From NCBI GenBank assembly GCA_905116865.2, contig CAJHNH020002530.1, positions 30,001 to 94,000 on the forward strand: a DNA stretch of 64,000 nucleotides, given 5' to 3'. The stretch is from Candidula unifasciata (Eukaryota > Mollusca > Gastropoda > Stylommatophora > Geomitridae). A model generated the notes under the pieces. It searched no databases. It worked only from the letters and a program-made list of their open reading frames with translations, and was not told the DNA's origin. A program made the translations under genes and the position numbers. Below are positions 49,345-61,795 of this stretch, piece by piece; position 1 is the stretch's first letter; every line of letters starts with the position of its first letter.

Positions 49345-50748
49345 TAGTGTCAGACCTCCTAGAGCTACCAGTGTCAGACCTCCTAGAGCTACCAGTGTCA
49401 TACCTGGAGCTACCAGTGTCATACCTCCTAGAGCTACTAGTGTCAGACCTCCTAGAGCTACCAGTGTCAAACCTCCTAAAGCTACCAGTGTCAGACCTCC
49501 TAAAGCTACCAGTGTCAGACCTCCTAGAGCTACCAGTGTCAGACCTCCTAGAGCTACCAGTGTCAGACCTCCTAGAGCTACCAGTGTCAGACCTCCTAGA
49601 GCTACCTGTGTCAGACCTCCTAGAGCTAACAGTGTCATACCTCCTAGAGCTACCAGTGTCAGACCTAGAGCTACCAGTGTCATACCTCCTAGAGCTACCA
49701 GTGTCAGACCTCCTAGAGCTACCAGTGTCAGACCTCCTAGAGCTACCAGTGTCAGACCTAGAGCTACCAGTGTCAGACCTCCTAGAGCTACCAGTGTCAG
49801 ACCTCCTAGAGCTACCAGTGTCAGACCTCCTAGAGCTACCAGTGTCAGACCTCCTAGAGCTACCAGTGTCAGCTACCAGTGTCAGACCTCCTAGAGCTAC
49901 CAGTGTCAGACCTCCTAGAGCTACCAGTGTCATACCTCCTAGAGCTACCAGTGTCAGACCTCCTAGAGCTACCAGTGTCAGACCTCCTAGAGCTACCAGT
50001 GTCAGACCTCCCTAGAGCTCCAGTGTCAGACCTGAGCTACCAGTGTCAGACCTCCTAGAGCTACCCAGTGTCAGACCTCCTAGAGCTACCAGTGTCAGAC
50101 CTCCTAGAGCTACCAGTGACCTCCTAGAGCTACCAGTGTCAGTCCTAGAGCTACCTCCTAGAGCTACCAGTGTCAGACCTCCTAGAGCTACCAGTGTCAG
50201 ACCTCCTAGAGCTACCAGTGTCAGACCTCCTAGAGCTACCAGTGTCAGACCTAGAGCTACCAGTGTCAGACCTAGAGCTACCAGTGTCAGACCTCCCTAG
50301 AGCTAGAACCAGTGTCAGACCTCCTACCAGTGTCAGCTAGAGCTACCAGTGTCAGACCTCCTAGAGCTAACAGTGAGACCTCCCTAATAGCTACCAGTGT
50401 CAGACCTCCTAGAGCTACCAGTGTCATACCTCCTAGAGCTACCAGTGTGTACCAGTGACCTCCTAGAGCTACTACCAGTGTCAGACCTCCTAGAGCTACC
50501 AGTGTCATACCTCCTAGAGCTACCAGTGTCAGACCTCCTAGAGCTACCAGTGTCAGACCTCCTAGAGCTACCAGTGTCAGACCTCCTAGAGCTACCAGTG
50601 TCAGACCTCCTAGAGCTACCAGTGTCAGACCTCCTAGAGCTACCAGTGTCAGACCTCCTAGAGCTACCAGTGTCAGACCTCCTAGAGCTACCAGTGTCAG
50701 ACCTCCTAGAGCTACCAGTGTCAGACCTCCTAGAGCTACCTGCGTCAG
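49345..50748. repeat. Minisatellite, 24 bp unit, about 57 copies
   Basis: Unit ctcctagagctaccagtgtc + agac. Most units identical; a disordered zone with 1-12 base deletions at 50000-50480. Multiple of three, so frames are open on both strands (ATSVRPPR, LTLVALGG, SRRSDTGS); no splice or start context supports coding. Confidence 0.97.
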
Positions 50749-51154
50749 AGATACATGTGAAAATGTGGCAAGCAATCTGTTCTGTAATATATTGTTTGTG
50801 TCCGCATTCTTTAGATTTACAACAGAACATATTGTCTTGAACATTACCATAATTGCTCTGTGACATTTGTATGATTGTTGACATGACATATCTCTGCCTT
50901 ACCTGTCACAGAAACTACTTTTTATCTTGAACTATATATACTTATCTGACAGAATGGGTAAAAATCTGATTATATTTTTTGTATAGGTTATCTATGCAAT
51001 ACCTTAACTGCCTTTGTTGGGACAGGTTGAGTGTTTTTATGCTATTTGTGTGGGATCATTGTGAGGGTGTTAACTGTGGGAGGGAGGTGTTGCTGTCGGC
51101 TAGCTCAGGCAGAAGGAGTTGAGAACTCGGATGTTTGGGTTTGTATAAAAGATG
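50749..51154. other. No feature recognised
   Basis: Unassigned. Confidence 0.4.
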
Positions 51155-51500
51155 ATAGGATGGGTTCACCGGGGGATAGGTGCACCTGGGGATGGGTTCA
51201 CCGGGGGATGGGTTCACCGGCGGATGGGTTTGCCGGGGATGGGTTCACCGGGGAATGGGTTCTAGTGGCAGGTTGCTGGACAGTCCAGCAGACTTGCTGT
51301 ATGAAAGGTTAAGGTTGTAGATTTGGTTCAGTAGGTATTCTGTACAATTGGCTTAAAGGGTTTTCTGTAGACTGACTGTGGGTTGCCGACAGAATGGTTT
51401 CAGTGGATTGGTTCAGGCTGGGCTGACTGCAGGATGGGTTCGCTGGGCTGACTGCAGGATGGGTTTACTGGGCTGACTGCAGGATGGGTTCCCTGCTTTA
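51155..51500. repeat. Degenerate short tandem repeats
   Basis: 'gggttcaccgggggat' units at 51164-51265 and 'gctgactgcaggatgggtt' units at 51420-51495. Confidence 0.85.
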
Positions 51501-51884
51501 GCTGTATGATGGATGCCCAGCCTCGCCTCAGAACACTGCCATATTTTACTCAGACTTAACAGACAACTAGCTGGTGGAGTCTTGTGCCATCATCTTCATG
51601 TTTGGGAAGCCACCTCTGGCTTTTATTTTGTAATTTACAGAGATGAAAACATTCCTCCTTCCTGCATAATAATTTCTGTAATTAAGAGCAACAAACAGAA
51701 ACATATGTATGTGGAGTTGTCCGGATAATTGATATAATCCAGGTTTTACAATGATTCTGGGTGTCCTGTGATTATTTTTTATGATTTTTTTATTTGATAT
51801 TTAAACTGAGCATGTGTTTGTTATTTTATAAACAGATCACTGAATATATATTATGAGATAGAATCTGTTCTAAGATATCATTTC
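51501..51884. other. No feature recognised
   Basis: Unassigned. Confidence 0.4.
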
Positions 51885-52185
51885 CTATGGGTAAAGGTAA
51901 AGTCCGAAGATGGGAACCAGCGTCATTGCACACGGTTATAAACCATAAGTGCTCTGCCACCAGTACGGACAGCTGATAAGAATTGTCCGCCTGTGTCGCC
52001 GTTCTCACGTAACTCTGTAGCTACAGCGACGTTCCTCCATTTACCCCAGAGTGTCAACTCTAGTGCCCATTTCCGGCTGGGTAAACCTCGGGAACCACCC
52101 GGTTTCGAACGCTGACCGTGGGCTGCAGCGAGTCGCAGCTGGATTTGAAATCGAGCCTCTTATCGACTGCCCTAACGCGGCCCCA
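51885..52185 (-). mobile_element. S-epsilon tRNA-like SINE, inverted
   Basis: Minus strand begins with head 'ggccgcgttagggcagtcga' (box A-like) and 'gatttcaaatccagctgcga', and has a box B-type 'ttcgaaaccggg'. Body blocks 'gtaaacctcgggaaccaccc' and 'ctctgtagctacagcgacgt' (plus strand). Confidence 0.6.
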
Positions 52186-52944
52186 TTTCCTATGAGTGAT
52201 GGGGCTTAACGTGGCCTGGACAATGTCTGGCCTCAGTACTGCTTTATTCCAACTCTCTGTTTTTTTTTTTTATTTCTGGTGATTTATATTGTTATCTGCA
52301 TGTTCAGAAAATAGTGGGTTCCTGGTTTGTCCTGAATGATGGTATGCCTTATGCAGTAATCCATGTGCGCCTGCTGATTTGCCAGGACTGCTGCTTTCCA
52401 TCAGTGATGAGCTGCAGTTCTAGCGGCAGACTGTTGGTGTTGGCACATTTAGCGGCTGCCTTATGCGTTTAATGCATGTGCCAATGTTTGACTGCTATCT
52501 CTTCAGCTTCTCACATGGGGCAATGATAGACTTTTTACGTGGTTTTCCCTGGCACAGGAATGTAGCAATAATGGGGTGACACATTTGCCAGGAAGTTGCT
52601 TCACAAATCACATCTTTGGCCAGTTTTCTTTCACACCCGCATTTAGAGATGGGATAAAGCATTACTCAGACAACATTGTACTAATGTATCTGCAGTAATA
52701 TTACTGCTACCAACTTTTGTTCTTTGTTAATTTTTTTTTTTTTTTTAACTTGTATGTTTTACAACCTCTAATCATAAATATGATGAATGTCTTTGATAAC
52801 ATGTGTTTAGATGTTGTATGTTATTTGTTAGGGCCTCACACACAGTGGTACCTGTGTACGGGGGCCCAGAGGTCCAGGTGTCAAATTGAAGGCAGGTGAG
52901 ACTTCCAGAGTTTGGGTTCAGGCATTCTGGCATGTCTATAGGTC
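52186..52944. other. No gene; poly-T tracts
   Basis: T runs at 52260-52271 and 52729-52746; no repeat family or exon recognised. Confidence 0.4.
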
Positions 52945-53290
52945 AGTTGAGTTGAGTTAAGTCAAGAATTGACATCACAGCACTCGGGGCATTCCCATGC
53001 GTGCTCTTTCCTCATCTTCGGCAGACAGCGCAGAGTTCCAGTACTGATGGTACCGGTCACAATCTGGTTATATGTCCGTCTTGCCTTTTCTCTGAGTGTA
53101 GTGGGCTGGCCAGACCCCCTGGTTACACCCAGGTGCCTCATTCTCTCCAGGCTTTAATAATCTTCTATCTTTACTGATTCTGTTTCTTGTTCCCAAAGGA
53201 CCTTGACCACATCTGCCTTGTCGTGTATCAATTCACCACCCAGTGGTGTAGATCCAGCCAATCTGTCTGCATGTTAATAACCCACAATGC
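52945..53290 (-). mobile_element. RNase H non-LTR family, minus strand, C-terminal part
   Basis: Starts with (GAGTT) repeats, then the reversed tail ('cagcactcggggcattccca') and the reversed RNase H end ('gtggtgtagatccagccaat'). Confidence 0.7.
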
Positions 53291-53349
53291 CAGTCTGTAG
53301 GTCGTTGATTAGAAAATGGGTTAGCAACATGCTAGGAGTACTAAGCTAA

Positions 53350-53890
53350 AGTAATGTTGCAAAGCTACCCATCCCATCATGCTGAAGTAAAGTTACAAAG
53401 CTATCCCATGTTCTGAAGTAAAGTTGCAAAGCTATCCCATGTTCTGAAGTAAAGTTACAAAGCTATCCCATGTTCTGAAGTAATGTTGCAAAGCTATCCC
53501 ATGTGCTGAAGTAAAGTTGCAAAGCTATCCCATGTTCTAAAGTAAAGTTGCAAAGCTATCCCATGTGCTGAAGTAAAGTTGCAAAGCTATCCCATGTTCT
53601 GAAGTAAAGTTACAAAGCTATCCCATGTTCTAAAGTAAAGTTGCAAAGCTATCCCATGTTCTAAAGTAAAGTTGCAAAGCTATCCAATGTTCTAAAGTAA
53701 AGTTGCAAAGCTATCCCATGTTCTAAAGTAAAGTTGCTATCCCATGTTCAAAGCTATGTTCTGAAGTAAAGTTGCAAAGCTATCCCATGTTCTAAAGTAA
53801 AGTTGCAAAGCTATCCAATGTTCTAAAGTAAAGTTGCAAAGCTATCCAATGTTCTAAAGTAAAGTTGCAAAGCTATCCCATGTGCTGACC
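53350..53890. repeat. Minisatellite, 31 bp unit, about 17 copies
   Basis: aaagctatcccatgttctga + agtaaagttgc; one disordered copy at 53735-53765. Confidence 0.95.
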
Positions 53891-53959
53891 CAAATCCTGC
53901 TGGTTTCTATATACAGTAAATAAGGCAACAAAAGAAGGCCTTAAATGATAGAATCCCTA

Positions 53960-54175
53960 ATGCTGGGCCTTGTTAGAGAGCTGAACACATTCAGGTGAAT
54001 CAAGAGCTAAAGAAAAGAGGCTGGCAATGGATATGACACACACTGAGAAAGCCTGTGAACAGCATAACTACAATGTCTTTGCACTGGAACCCACAGGAAC
54101 AGGGAACCCCCTCCCCTCAAAATGGAAGAGGGAGCTAGAGAGTGAAGTTAGAGACAAGGAAGACGTGGGTTACTT
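53960..54175 (+). mobile_element. Non-LTR tail, decayed
   Basis: Similar to 25480-25680 ('gagagctgaacacattcagg', 'atgtctttgcactggaaccc'). Confidence 0.6.
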
Positions 54176-54511
54176 TGATTCTAGAAGTATATGAAGTCCA
54201 CTTCACCTGTAGATTTGACACCTGAGCCTCTCTCCACATTCCCACCTATCACGTCCGTCCAGAACTTGATCAGCCAAGTGTTCACATGTTTCTTGTGTTC
54301 AGTAGCAACTCAGTCAGAAACATGGCCACTGTTCTACTTGTACATTGCCTACCATTAGATCACTCATTCACATGTTGACAGGGTTTTTAAATTGTCTTGA
54401 TATTTTTTTTCTTTTGTGACTGCTGCATCTCGGCTTTTTCATTTGATCTGTGACCGAGATGCTTGTTAATATATAATATGATCTTAGTATTCAAACTGCT
54501 CTGAAATCGCC
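54176..54511. other. No feature recognised
   Basis: Unassigned. Confidence 0.4.
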
Positions 54512-54797
54512 GTGTGGGTTCCGGGGCCCTATTATAGGGGAAAAAAGAAAGAATAGACCCACTGCCTACCCAAAAGTATGTTATACGTAAGAGTCGACTA
54601 TTTGGGAGCTTCCTTCGAAGTCGGAGTGCATCTGCCTGAGAGGCAAGGAACCAGCAGTCTGCACACAAATGAGTCAGATCTGTAAAACGGATGCACATGC
54701 AACACTCAGGTTCTGGAACAGGACTGCAGTCCACAAGTGGATGAACAACCAGAACTTTCTACCAGAGTTTACAGCTGGTCACCCGAAGAAGAAGAAG
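54512..54797 (+). mobile_element. R280 retroposon, complete
   Basis: 'gtgtgggttccggggcccta' to 'cacccgaagaagaagaagaa', all landmarks in order including the GAA tail. Confidence 0.85.
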
Positions 54798-55269
54798 AAA
54801 CTGGTTTGAAACCGTACTGATTCTTTGGCCGTTTGTGTGTATCAGGAAACAGCAGCTGGTTTTTTTTTTTTTTTTTTTTTGGTTTTTTTTTTTAGTCAGT
54901 TAAATCTGGCGGTACGAAACGGTACGCGGTACCAGCATCTTTCCTAGGCATAATTTCTGTCAGGGCTAATTTAATCAACATTTTATGATGAATACCGGTA
55001 TCTTTTTTGACACATTGTAGTGAGTACCGGCACCTTTCTTTTCTTCTAGAAAAACCAGCCCTAAGCGGCTGTAAAGTAGTGGCTCAGACGCTTTCCTGTT
55101 GTCCCAAACATCTTGGGTGTGCGAGGTTTCGAGGCACTTGTTTTGGGGAGCATGGGAGCGCAGTCACCAGCGTGTCTACCTACTGGCTTGAAGGTGTTTA
55201 GTTTGATTCTGCATCAGGGCTGTTTTTTTTTTTTTTTTTTTTTTTTTAAATGACAGTTTGTTTCCTGTT
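54798..55269. other. No gene; poly-T tracts
   Basis: T runs at 54860-54894 and 55224-55247. Confidence 0.4.
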
Positions 55270-55480
55270 GACCAGTTAGGAAAGGGGTAGCAACAAATTC
55301 CAGGGATGTAAGTAAAGGTGGCTTTCGTGATTTGGACCAAATTACCTGGTGTACCCTTTGGCTATTGTGGTGGGGGGGGGGGGGGGGGGGGGGGGTGATC
55401 TAATCACAATCAAGCAGTGATTAAATTTTTAAAATATGTGTCTTGCACCATATACCTGGTTCCCCCCCCCCCCCCCACCT
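55270..55480 (+). mobile_element. S-alpha fragment with poly-G and poly-C runs
   Basis: Weak S-alpha body (gggatgtaagtaaaggtggc, aaattacctggtgtaccctt), then G run 55371-55396 and C run 55463-55476, which can pair. Confidence 0.45.
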
Positions 55481-55549
55481 TTGTGCGTATTTTTGTAATC
55501 TCTTTCCGTTGCAGAAGATCCACGCTAATATCTGAAAGAGGCAGGAATC

Positions 55550-55740
55550 ATAAGTAAAGTAAAAATAAAGATCACTTTTCCCGTCTTAGGTGCATTGGGC
55601 ATATGGAAAGAGCACCCATGTTTTTACAGACCAATCGGCACTAGGTGTGTAATGTGGTCAGCATTACGCCGGCCGTCTTTACTTCCCCAGGACATCCACT
55701 GTGGTACCCATTTTAGGCTGGGTCGATCTGCAAGAATGAT
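55550..55740 (-). mobile_element. S-alpha-type SINE, inverted, head missing
   Basis: 'gcattgggcatatggaaaga', 'cagcattacgccggccgtct'. Confidence 0.7.
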
Positions 55741-56492
55741 AGATAAAACTAAACTCATGGGTATAGTACTTCCGTAGGGACCAAATACCCGATCCTCAAA
55801 GGAACCACATTTTTCTGAGATTTTGTCTAAACGAAACCTTAAATGTAAAACACAGATAACTTGCTGTCTGGTGCAAGTGAATAATATCTGGTCACACTTG
55901 GTGTGTCGTCGTTGTTTTTGACATAGAGTTCAGTGTGTCACCGTAGGAGCCAGGTGATTTTGTTTGTTTGTAGTTTGCCTTTTTTTTTTTTTAGTTGTAT
56001 TCATAGCAGCAGGTGATGCACTTGTATACAATTGATACTTTTTCTTATTCGGTGTACAGTCGTGTGTACAGTTGTGTATACAGTCGTGTGTGTACAGTCG
56101 TGACTTAGGCCGGCTCGGTTTTGCTACTATGCAAACACTTGTACATGTCTTCAGCTGACCTCTGGCCTCCCTGTGACAAAACTAGACTGTTTAAAAAAAA
56201 ATGTTTTTAAAAAAAGAAAGAAATGCGCAGTTATCTGATTGCTTGTTTGTTTGCTTTTAGTTGACAGGAAAACCCATTTCCCTAAAATTATCGATGACCC
56301 AGATACAAAATATCTGTCAGTTCATTGGTTGAACCCTAAGGTATTGTTCGGTGTGATTTGAACAGTTTCACTCATTATATTACACACCTTTTGAATGTCA
56401 AAAGTATAACATAATTATGTTCCTGTCAGTTTCTATGCATTTTTGCTTAATTCACTATGACTTATGTATGACAATAGTATCAACTAACTATT
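55741..56492. other. No gene; short GT-type array
   Basis: 'gtgtacagtcgtg' units at 56055-56105; otherwise unassigned. Confidence 0.4.
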
Positions 56493-56780
56493 TCTTCTTC
56501 TTCGCGTTCACCAGCTTTACACACTGGCGGAAAGTTCTGGTTGCTCGTCCACTACTGAACTGCAGTCCTGCTCCAGAACCTGAGTGTTGCGTGTGCATCA
56601 GTTTTACAGATCTCATTCTCTTGAATACAGACTGTCGGTTCCTTGCCTCTCCGGCAGATGCACTCCGACTTCAAAGGAAGCTCCCCAATTAGTCGACACT
56701 TACGACATGCTTTTGGGGAGACAGTGGGTCTATTCTTGTTTTCCCCACAATGGGGCCCCGGAACCCACACGGGGGAAACT
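56493..56780 (-). mobile_element. R280 retroposon, complete, inverted
   Basis: 'cttcttcttcgcgttcacca' to 'cggaacccacacgggggaaa'. The next array starts right at its end. Confidence 0.85.
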
Positions 56781-56784
56781 AACT

Positions 56785-57150
56785 ATATGACTAATGTATG
56801 ACAAAAGTATCTTCAACCATGAACTATGATTTTTGTATGACAAAAGTATCTTCAACCACTAACTATGACTTATGTATGACAAAAGTATCTTCAACCACTA
56901 ACTATGACTTATGTATGACAAAAGTATCTTCAACCACTAACTATGATTTTTGTATGACAAAAGTATCTTCAACCACTAACTATGACTTATGTATGACAAT
57001 AGTATCTTCAACCACTAACTATGACTTATGTATGACAAAAGTATCTTCAACCACTAACTATGACTAATGTATGACAAAAGTATCTTCAGCCACTAACTAT
57101 GACTTATGTATGACAAAAGTATCTTCAACCACTAACTATGACTTACCTAT
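56785..57150. repeat. Minisatellite, 39 bp unit, 9 copies
   Basis: tatgacaaaagtatcttcaa + ccactaactatgacttatg; the flank before the R280 insertion (56455-56490) has the same motif, so the R280 copy appears to have landed in the array. Confidence 0.93.
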
Positions 57151-57549
57151 AAGAAAAACAAATATATTTAACTATAAATGTGATTTGTGTGTAACACTAA
57201 ATGTACATACAAAAGTATTTTCCTATAACTTGCTTGGACAAAATGTGTCAACAGACAATGACTTATGTATGACAAAAGTATTTCAACCACTAACTATGAC
57301 TAATGTTTTATTTGAAAACTCAGATTTATTTATGACAAATGATCAACCACTAACTTTGGACTTTGTATGACAAAAGACAACCACTAATTGACTTTTTATC
57401 ATTGTGTCTTTTTCATCTAGGTTTTGTATGACATGTATCTTTATGTGGAGGAGATTATGCATTATCTGTTTTCTATGACTTATGTTTAGTATCTTCAACC
57501 ACTGCACACTTACCTATAAGAAAAACCTGTGTGCTTTTTATAAATGTGC
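57151..57549. other. Array-derived sequence with a duplicated block
   Basis: Decayed 39-bp units; the block 57393-57477 is repeated at 57653-57736 ('gtggaggagattatgcatta'). Confidence 0.7.
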
Positions 57550-60500
57550 TAGCTCTATGATAGGTATTGTGCTAGCTCTATGATAGACAATGTGCCAGCT
57601 CTATGAAGGTGTTTGCTAGCTCTGTGATAGATGCTTTGTATGACAAATGGGTGTTTTATCATTGTGTGTGTTTTCATCAGGTTTTTTGTCATGTATTTTA
57701 TGTGGAGGAGATTATGCATTATCTGTTTTCTATGTAATTTTAGGATTTTCCACCTGCACACACACACACCTGTGTGCTTTTTATGTGTGCTAGCTCTATG
57801 ATAGGTTTGTGCTAGCTCTATGATAGATGTGTGCTAGCTCAATGATAAATGTGTGCCAGCTCTATGATAGGTGTTTGCTAGCTCTGTGATAGATGCTCAA
57901 TGACAAATGGGTGCTAGCTCAATGATAGATGTGTGCTAGCGCTATGATAGGTGTGTGCTAGCACTATGATAGTTGATATGTGCCGGCTCTATCATAGATG
58001 ATGTATTCTAGCTCTGTGATGGATGATGTGTGCTAGCTCTATGATAGGTGTGTGCTAGCTCATGATAGGTGTGTGCTAGCTCTATGATAGGTGTGTGCTA
58101 GCTCTATGATAGGTGTGTGCTAGCTCTATGATAGGTGTGGCTAGCTCTATGATAGGTGTGGCTAGCTCTATGATAGGTGTGGCTAGCTCTGATAGGTGTG
58201 GCTAGCTCTATGATAGGTGTGGCTAGCTCTATGATAGGTGTGGCTAGCTCTATGATAGGTGTGGCTAGCTCTGATAGGTGTGGCTAGCTCTATGATAGGT
58301 GTGGCTAGCTCTATGATAGGTGTGGCTAGCTCTATGATAGGTGGGGCTAGCTCTATGATAGGTGTGTGCTAGCTCTATGATAGGTGTGTGCTAGCACTAT
58401 GATAGGTGTGTGCTAGCTCTATTATAGGTGTGTGCTAGCTCTATGATAGGTGTAGCTAGCTCTGTGATAGGTGTGTGCTAGCTCTATGATAGGTGTGGCT
58501 AGCTCTATGATAGGTGTGGCTAGCTCTGTGATAGGTGTGGCTAGCTCTGTGATAGGTGTGGCTAGCTCTGTGATAGGTGTGGCTAGCTCTATGATAGGTG
58601 TGGCTAGCTCTATGATAGGTGTGTGCTAGCTCTATGATAGGTGTGGCTAGCTCTGTGATAGGTGTGTGCTAGCTCTATTATAGGTGTGGCTAGCTCTATT
58701 ATAGGTGTGGCTAGCTCTATGATAGGTGTGGCTAGCTCTGTGATAGGTGTGGCTAGCTCTGTGATAGGTGTGTGCTAGCTCTATGATAGGTGTGGCTAGC
58801 TCTATGATAGGTGTGTGCTAGCTCAAAGATAGGTGTGTGCTAGCTCTATGATAGGTGTGTGCTAGCTCTATGATAGGTGTGTGCTAGCACTATGATAGGT
58901 GTGTGCTAGCTCTATGATAGGTGTGGGCTAGTTCTATGATAGGTGTGGCTAGCTCTATGATAGGTGTGGCTAGCTCTATGATAGGTGTGGCTAGCTCTAT
59001 GATAGGTGTGTGCTAGCTCTGTGATAGGTGTGTGCTAGCTCTGTGATAGGTGTGTGCTAGCTCTGTGATAGGTGTGGCTAGCTCTATGATAGGTGTGGCT
59101 AGCTCTATGATAGGTGTGGCTAGCTCTATGATAGGTGTGGCTAGCTCTATGATAGGTGTGTGCTAGCTCTATGATAGGTGTGTGCTAGCTCTATGATAGG
59201 TGTGGCTAGCTCTATGATAGGTGTGGCTAGCTCTATGATAGGTGTGTGCTAGCTCTATGATAGGTGTGGGCTAGCTCTACGATAGGTGTGGGCTAGCTCT
59301 ACGATAGGTGTGGGCTAGCTCTATGATAGGTGTGGGCTAGCTCTGATAGGTGTGGCTAGCTCTATGATAGGTGTGGCTAGCTCTATGATAGGTGTGGCTA
59401 GCTCTAAGGTGTGGCTAGCTCTATGATAGGTGTGTGCTAGCTCTATGATAGGTGTGTGCTAGCTCTATGATAGGTGTGTGCTAGCTCTATGATAGGTGTG
59501 TACTAGCTCTATGATAGGTGTGTGCTAGCTCTATGATAGGTGTAGCTAGCTCTATGATAGGTGTGTGCTAGCTCTATTATAGGTGTGGCTAGCTCTGTTA
59601 TAGGTGTGGCTAGCTCTGTGATAGGTGTGGCTAGCTCTATGATAGGTGTGGCTAGCTCTGTGATAGGTGTGGCTAGCTCTATGATAGGTGTGTGCTAGCT
59701 CTATTATAGGTCTAGCTCTATGATAGGTGTGGCTAGCTCTATGATAGGTGTGTGCTAGCTCTATGATAGGTGTGGCTAGCTCTATGATAGGTGTGTGCTA
59801 GCTCTATGATAGGTCTGTGCTAGCTCTATGATAGATATGTGCTAGCTCTGTGATATATGGCGTATGCTAGCTCTATGGTAGATGATGTTTTCCAGCTTGA
59901 TAGGAGTGTGTTAGCTCTATGATAGATGTGTGCTAGCTCTATGATAGGTGTGTGCTAGCTCTATGATAGGTGTGTGCTAGCTCTATGATAGGTGTGTGCT
60001 AGCTCTATGATAGGTGTGGCTAGCTCTATGATAGGTGTGGCTAGCTCTATGATAGGTCTGTGCTAGCTCAAAGATAGGTCTGTGCTAGCTCTATGATAGG
60101 TGTGGCTAGCTCTATGATAGGTGTGTTCTAGCTCAAAGATAGGTCTGTGCTAGCTCTGTGATAGATATGTGCTAGCTCTGTGATAGATGGCGTATGCTAG
60201 CTCTATGGTAGATGATGTTTTTCAGCTTGATAGGAGTGTGCTAGCTCTATGATAGATGTGTGCTAGCTCTATGATAGGTGTGTGCTAGCTCTATGATAGG
60301 TGTGTGCTAGCTCTATGATAGGTGTGTGCTAGCTCTATGATAGGTGTGTGCTAGCTCTATGATAGGTGTGGCTCTATGATAGGTGTGGCTAGCTCTATGA
60401 TAGGTGTGTGCTAGTTCTATGATAGGTGTGGCTAGCTCTATGATAGGTGTGGCTAGCTCTATGATAGGTGTGTGCTAGCTCTATGATAGGTGTGGCTAGC

Positions 60501-60858
60501 TCTATTATAGGTGTGGCTAGCTCTATGATAGGTGTGGCTAGCTCTGTGATAGGTGTGTGCTAGCTCTATTATAGGTGTGTGCTAGCTCAAAGATAGGTGT
60601 GGCTAGCTCAAAGATAGGTGTGGCTAGCTCTATGATAGGTGTGTGCTAGCTCAAAGATAGGTCTGTGCTAGCTATGTGATAGATATGTGCTAGCTCTGTG
60701 ATAGATGGCGTATGCTAGCTCTATGGTTGATGATGTTTTCCAGCTTGATAGGAGTGTGCTAGCTCTATGATAGATGTGTTACAACTCGATAGGTGTGTGC
60801 TAGCTCTATGATAGATGTGTTACAACTCGATAGGTGTGTGCTAGCTCTATGATAGACA
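57550..60858. repeat. Satellite-like array, 20-22 bp unit, about 155 copies (3.3 kb)
   Basis: gctagctctatgataggtgt with an optional 'gt'. A variant block of about 80 bp ('gatggcgtatgctagctcta', 'gatgttttccagcttgatag') recurs at about 59830, 60160 and 60678, showing larger segment duplication. The 3' edge has 'gtgttacaactcgatag' variants. Confidence 0.97.
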
Positions 60859-61012
60859 TCCATGTCTTTGGTTTATAACACCCACCATTGATATCCATGT
60901 TGTGGCTACATTTAGCTTCCATTATCACATCCTTGTTTTGATTACACATATAACATTAAACATTGTATCCATGGTTTGGTTCTGTACAGAAATATCACAA
61001 TGTTGGATAGAA

Positions 61013-61285
61013 GCCACCGTGGTGTAATGGCTAGACACTCTCTGCAGATCCAAAGATGGTGGGTTCAGTGCCTGACAGAGCCAGACCTCCTTTTTTTTAA
61101 ATGACCTTGGCTCCCAGGTTGAGACAGCCATGGATGGGTACCAGGTAAAGTCCTGGGAAGTAAAGGCGGCCGGCATGATGTTGACCACATCACCCACTGA
61201 GTGCTGATTGGTCTAGAAAATATAGGTCTAGCCCTATATGCCCAGTACACACCTGAAAAGGGTCCCTTGACTTTACAGTGTTGGA
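61013..61285 (+). mobile_element. S-alpha tRNA-like SINE, complete
   Basis: 'gccaccgtggtgtaatggct' (box A), 'tggtgggttcagtgcctgac' (box B), body 'aaaggcggccggcatgatgt', end 'gggtcccttgactttac'. Confidence 0.8.
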
Positions 61286-61599
61286 TACAAACACACATTC
61301 CCGGCCAGGATGTGCCCTACATGCCCTCACCCCGACATGCGTGTTCTTTGTCTTTAGCATTTGATCTGTTTGTTTCTAGTTTCTAGAACTGGTTTGTTGT
61401 TTAGTGTTCAGCCGTTTTGGAAAAATGATCAATAAAAAAATTGTTTCTTTTGTTGATGATTCTCTTTGTTGGATTATTTCAAGTGCTTGAAAATGTCCTC
61501 TAGATGGTCGCTGAAGTGAAACTGATGTCATAAAACAGCTGAAAACTCTTCCTCCTGAGTTCACCCGGGACCATTTGGGGGGAGTGAATAATAGACCTA
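61286..61599. other. No feature recognised
   Basis: 'gatcaataaaaaaattg' at about 61428 contains AATAAA, but no transcript can be tied to it. Confidence 0.4.
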
Positions 61600-61795
61600 G
61601 TCCACTTCTTCTTTGTTCACCGGCTGTAAGCTCCAGTGGAAGGTCCTGGTTGTTCGTCTATTTGGATTTTGGCTTTTTTGCCAGGGCTTGAGTTCTGCAT
61701 GTACATCTGTTTTACTGGCTTATTTGTGTGCGTTTGGTTGTTCCTTGCCGCTCGGTCAGATGCACTCGGACATAAAAGGAGATAAATTATCTTTT
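61600..61795 (-). mobile_element. R280 retroposon, 5' part missing
   Basis: 'cttctttgttcaccggctgt' to 'cagatgcactcggacataaa'. Confidence 0.7.

Noticed and set aside
49283..50889. Several long open frames on both strands (about 150-225 codons)
   Set aside because: They are translations of a 24-bp array, open in many frames because the unit is a multiple of three; no start context, splice site or domain.
57550..60858. CRISPR-like regular array
   Set aside because: Units are contiguous without unique spacers, and the DNA is eukaryotic.
60925..61298. Two overlapping minus frames of 77 and 90 codons
   Set aside because: They lie across an S-alpha SINE on the other strand.
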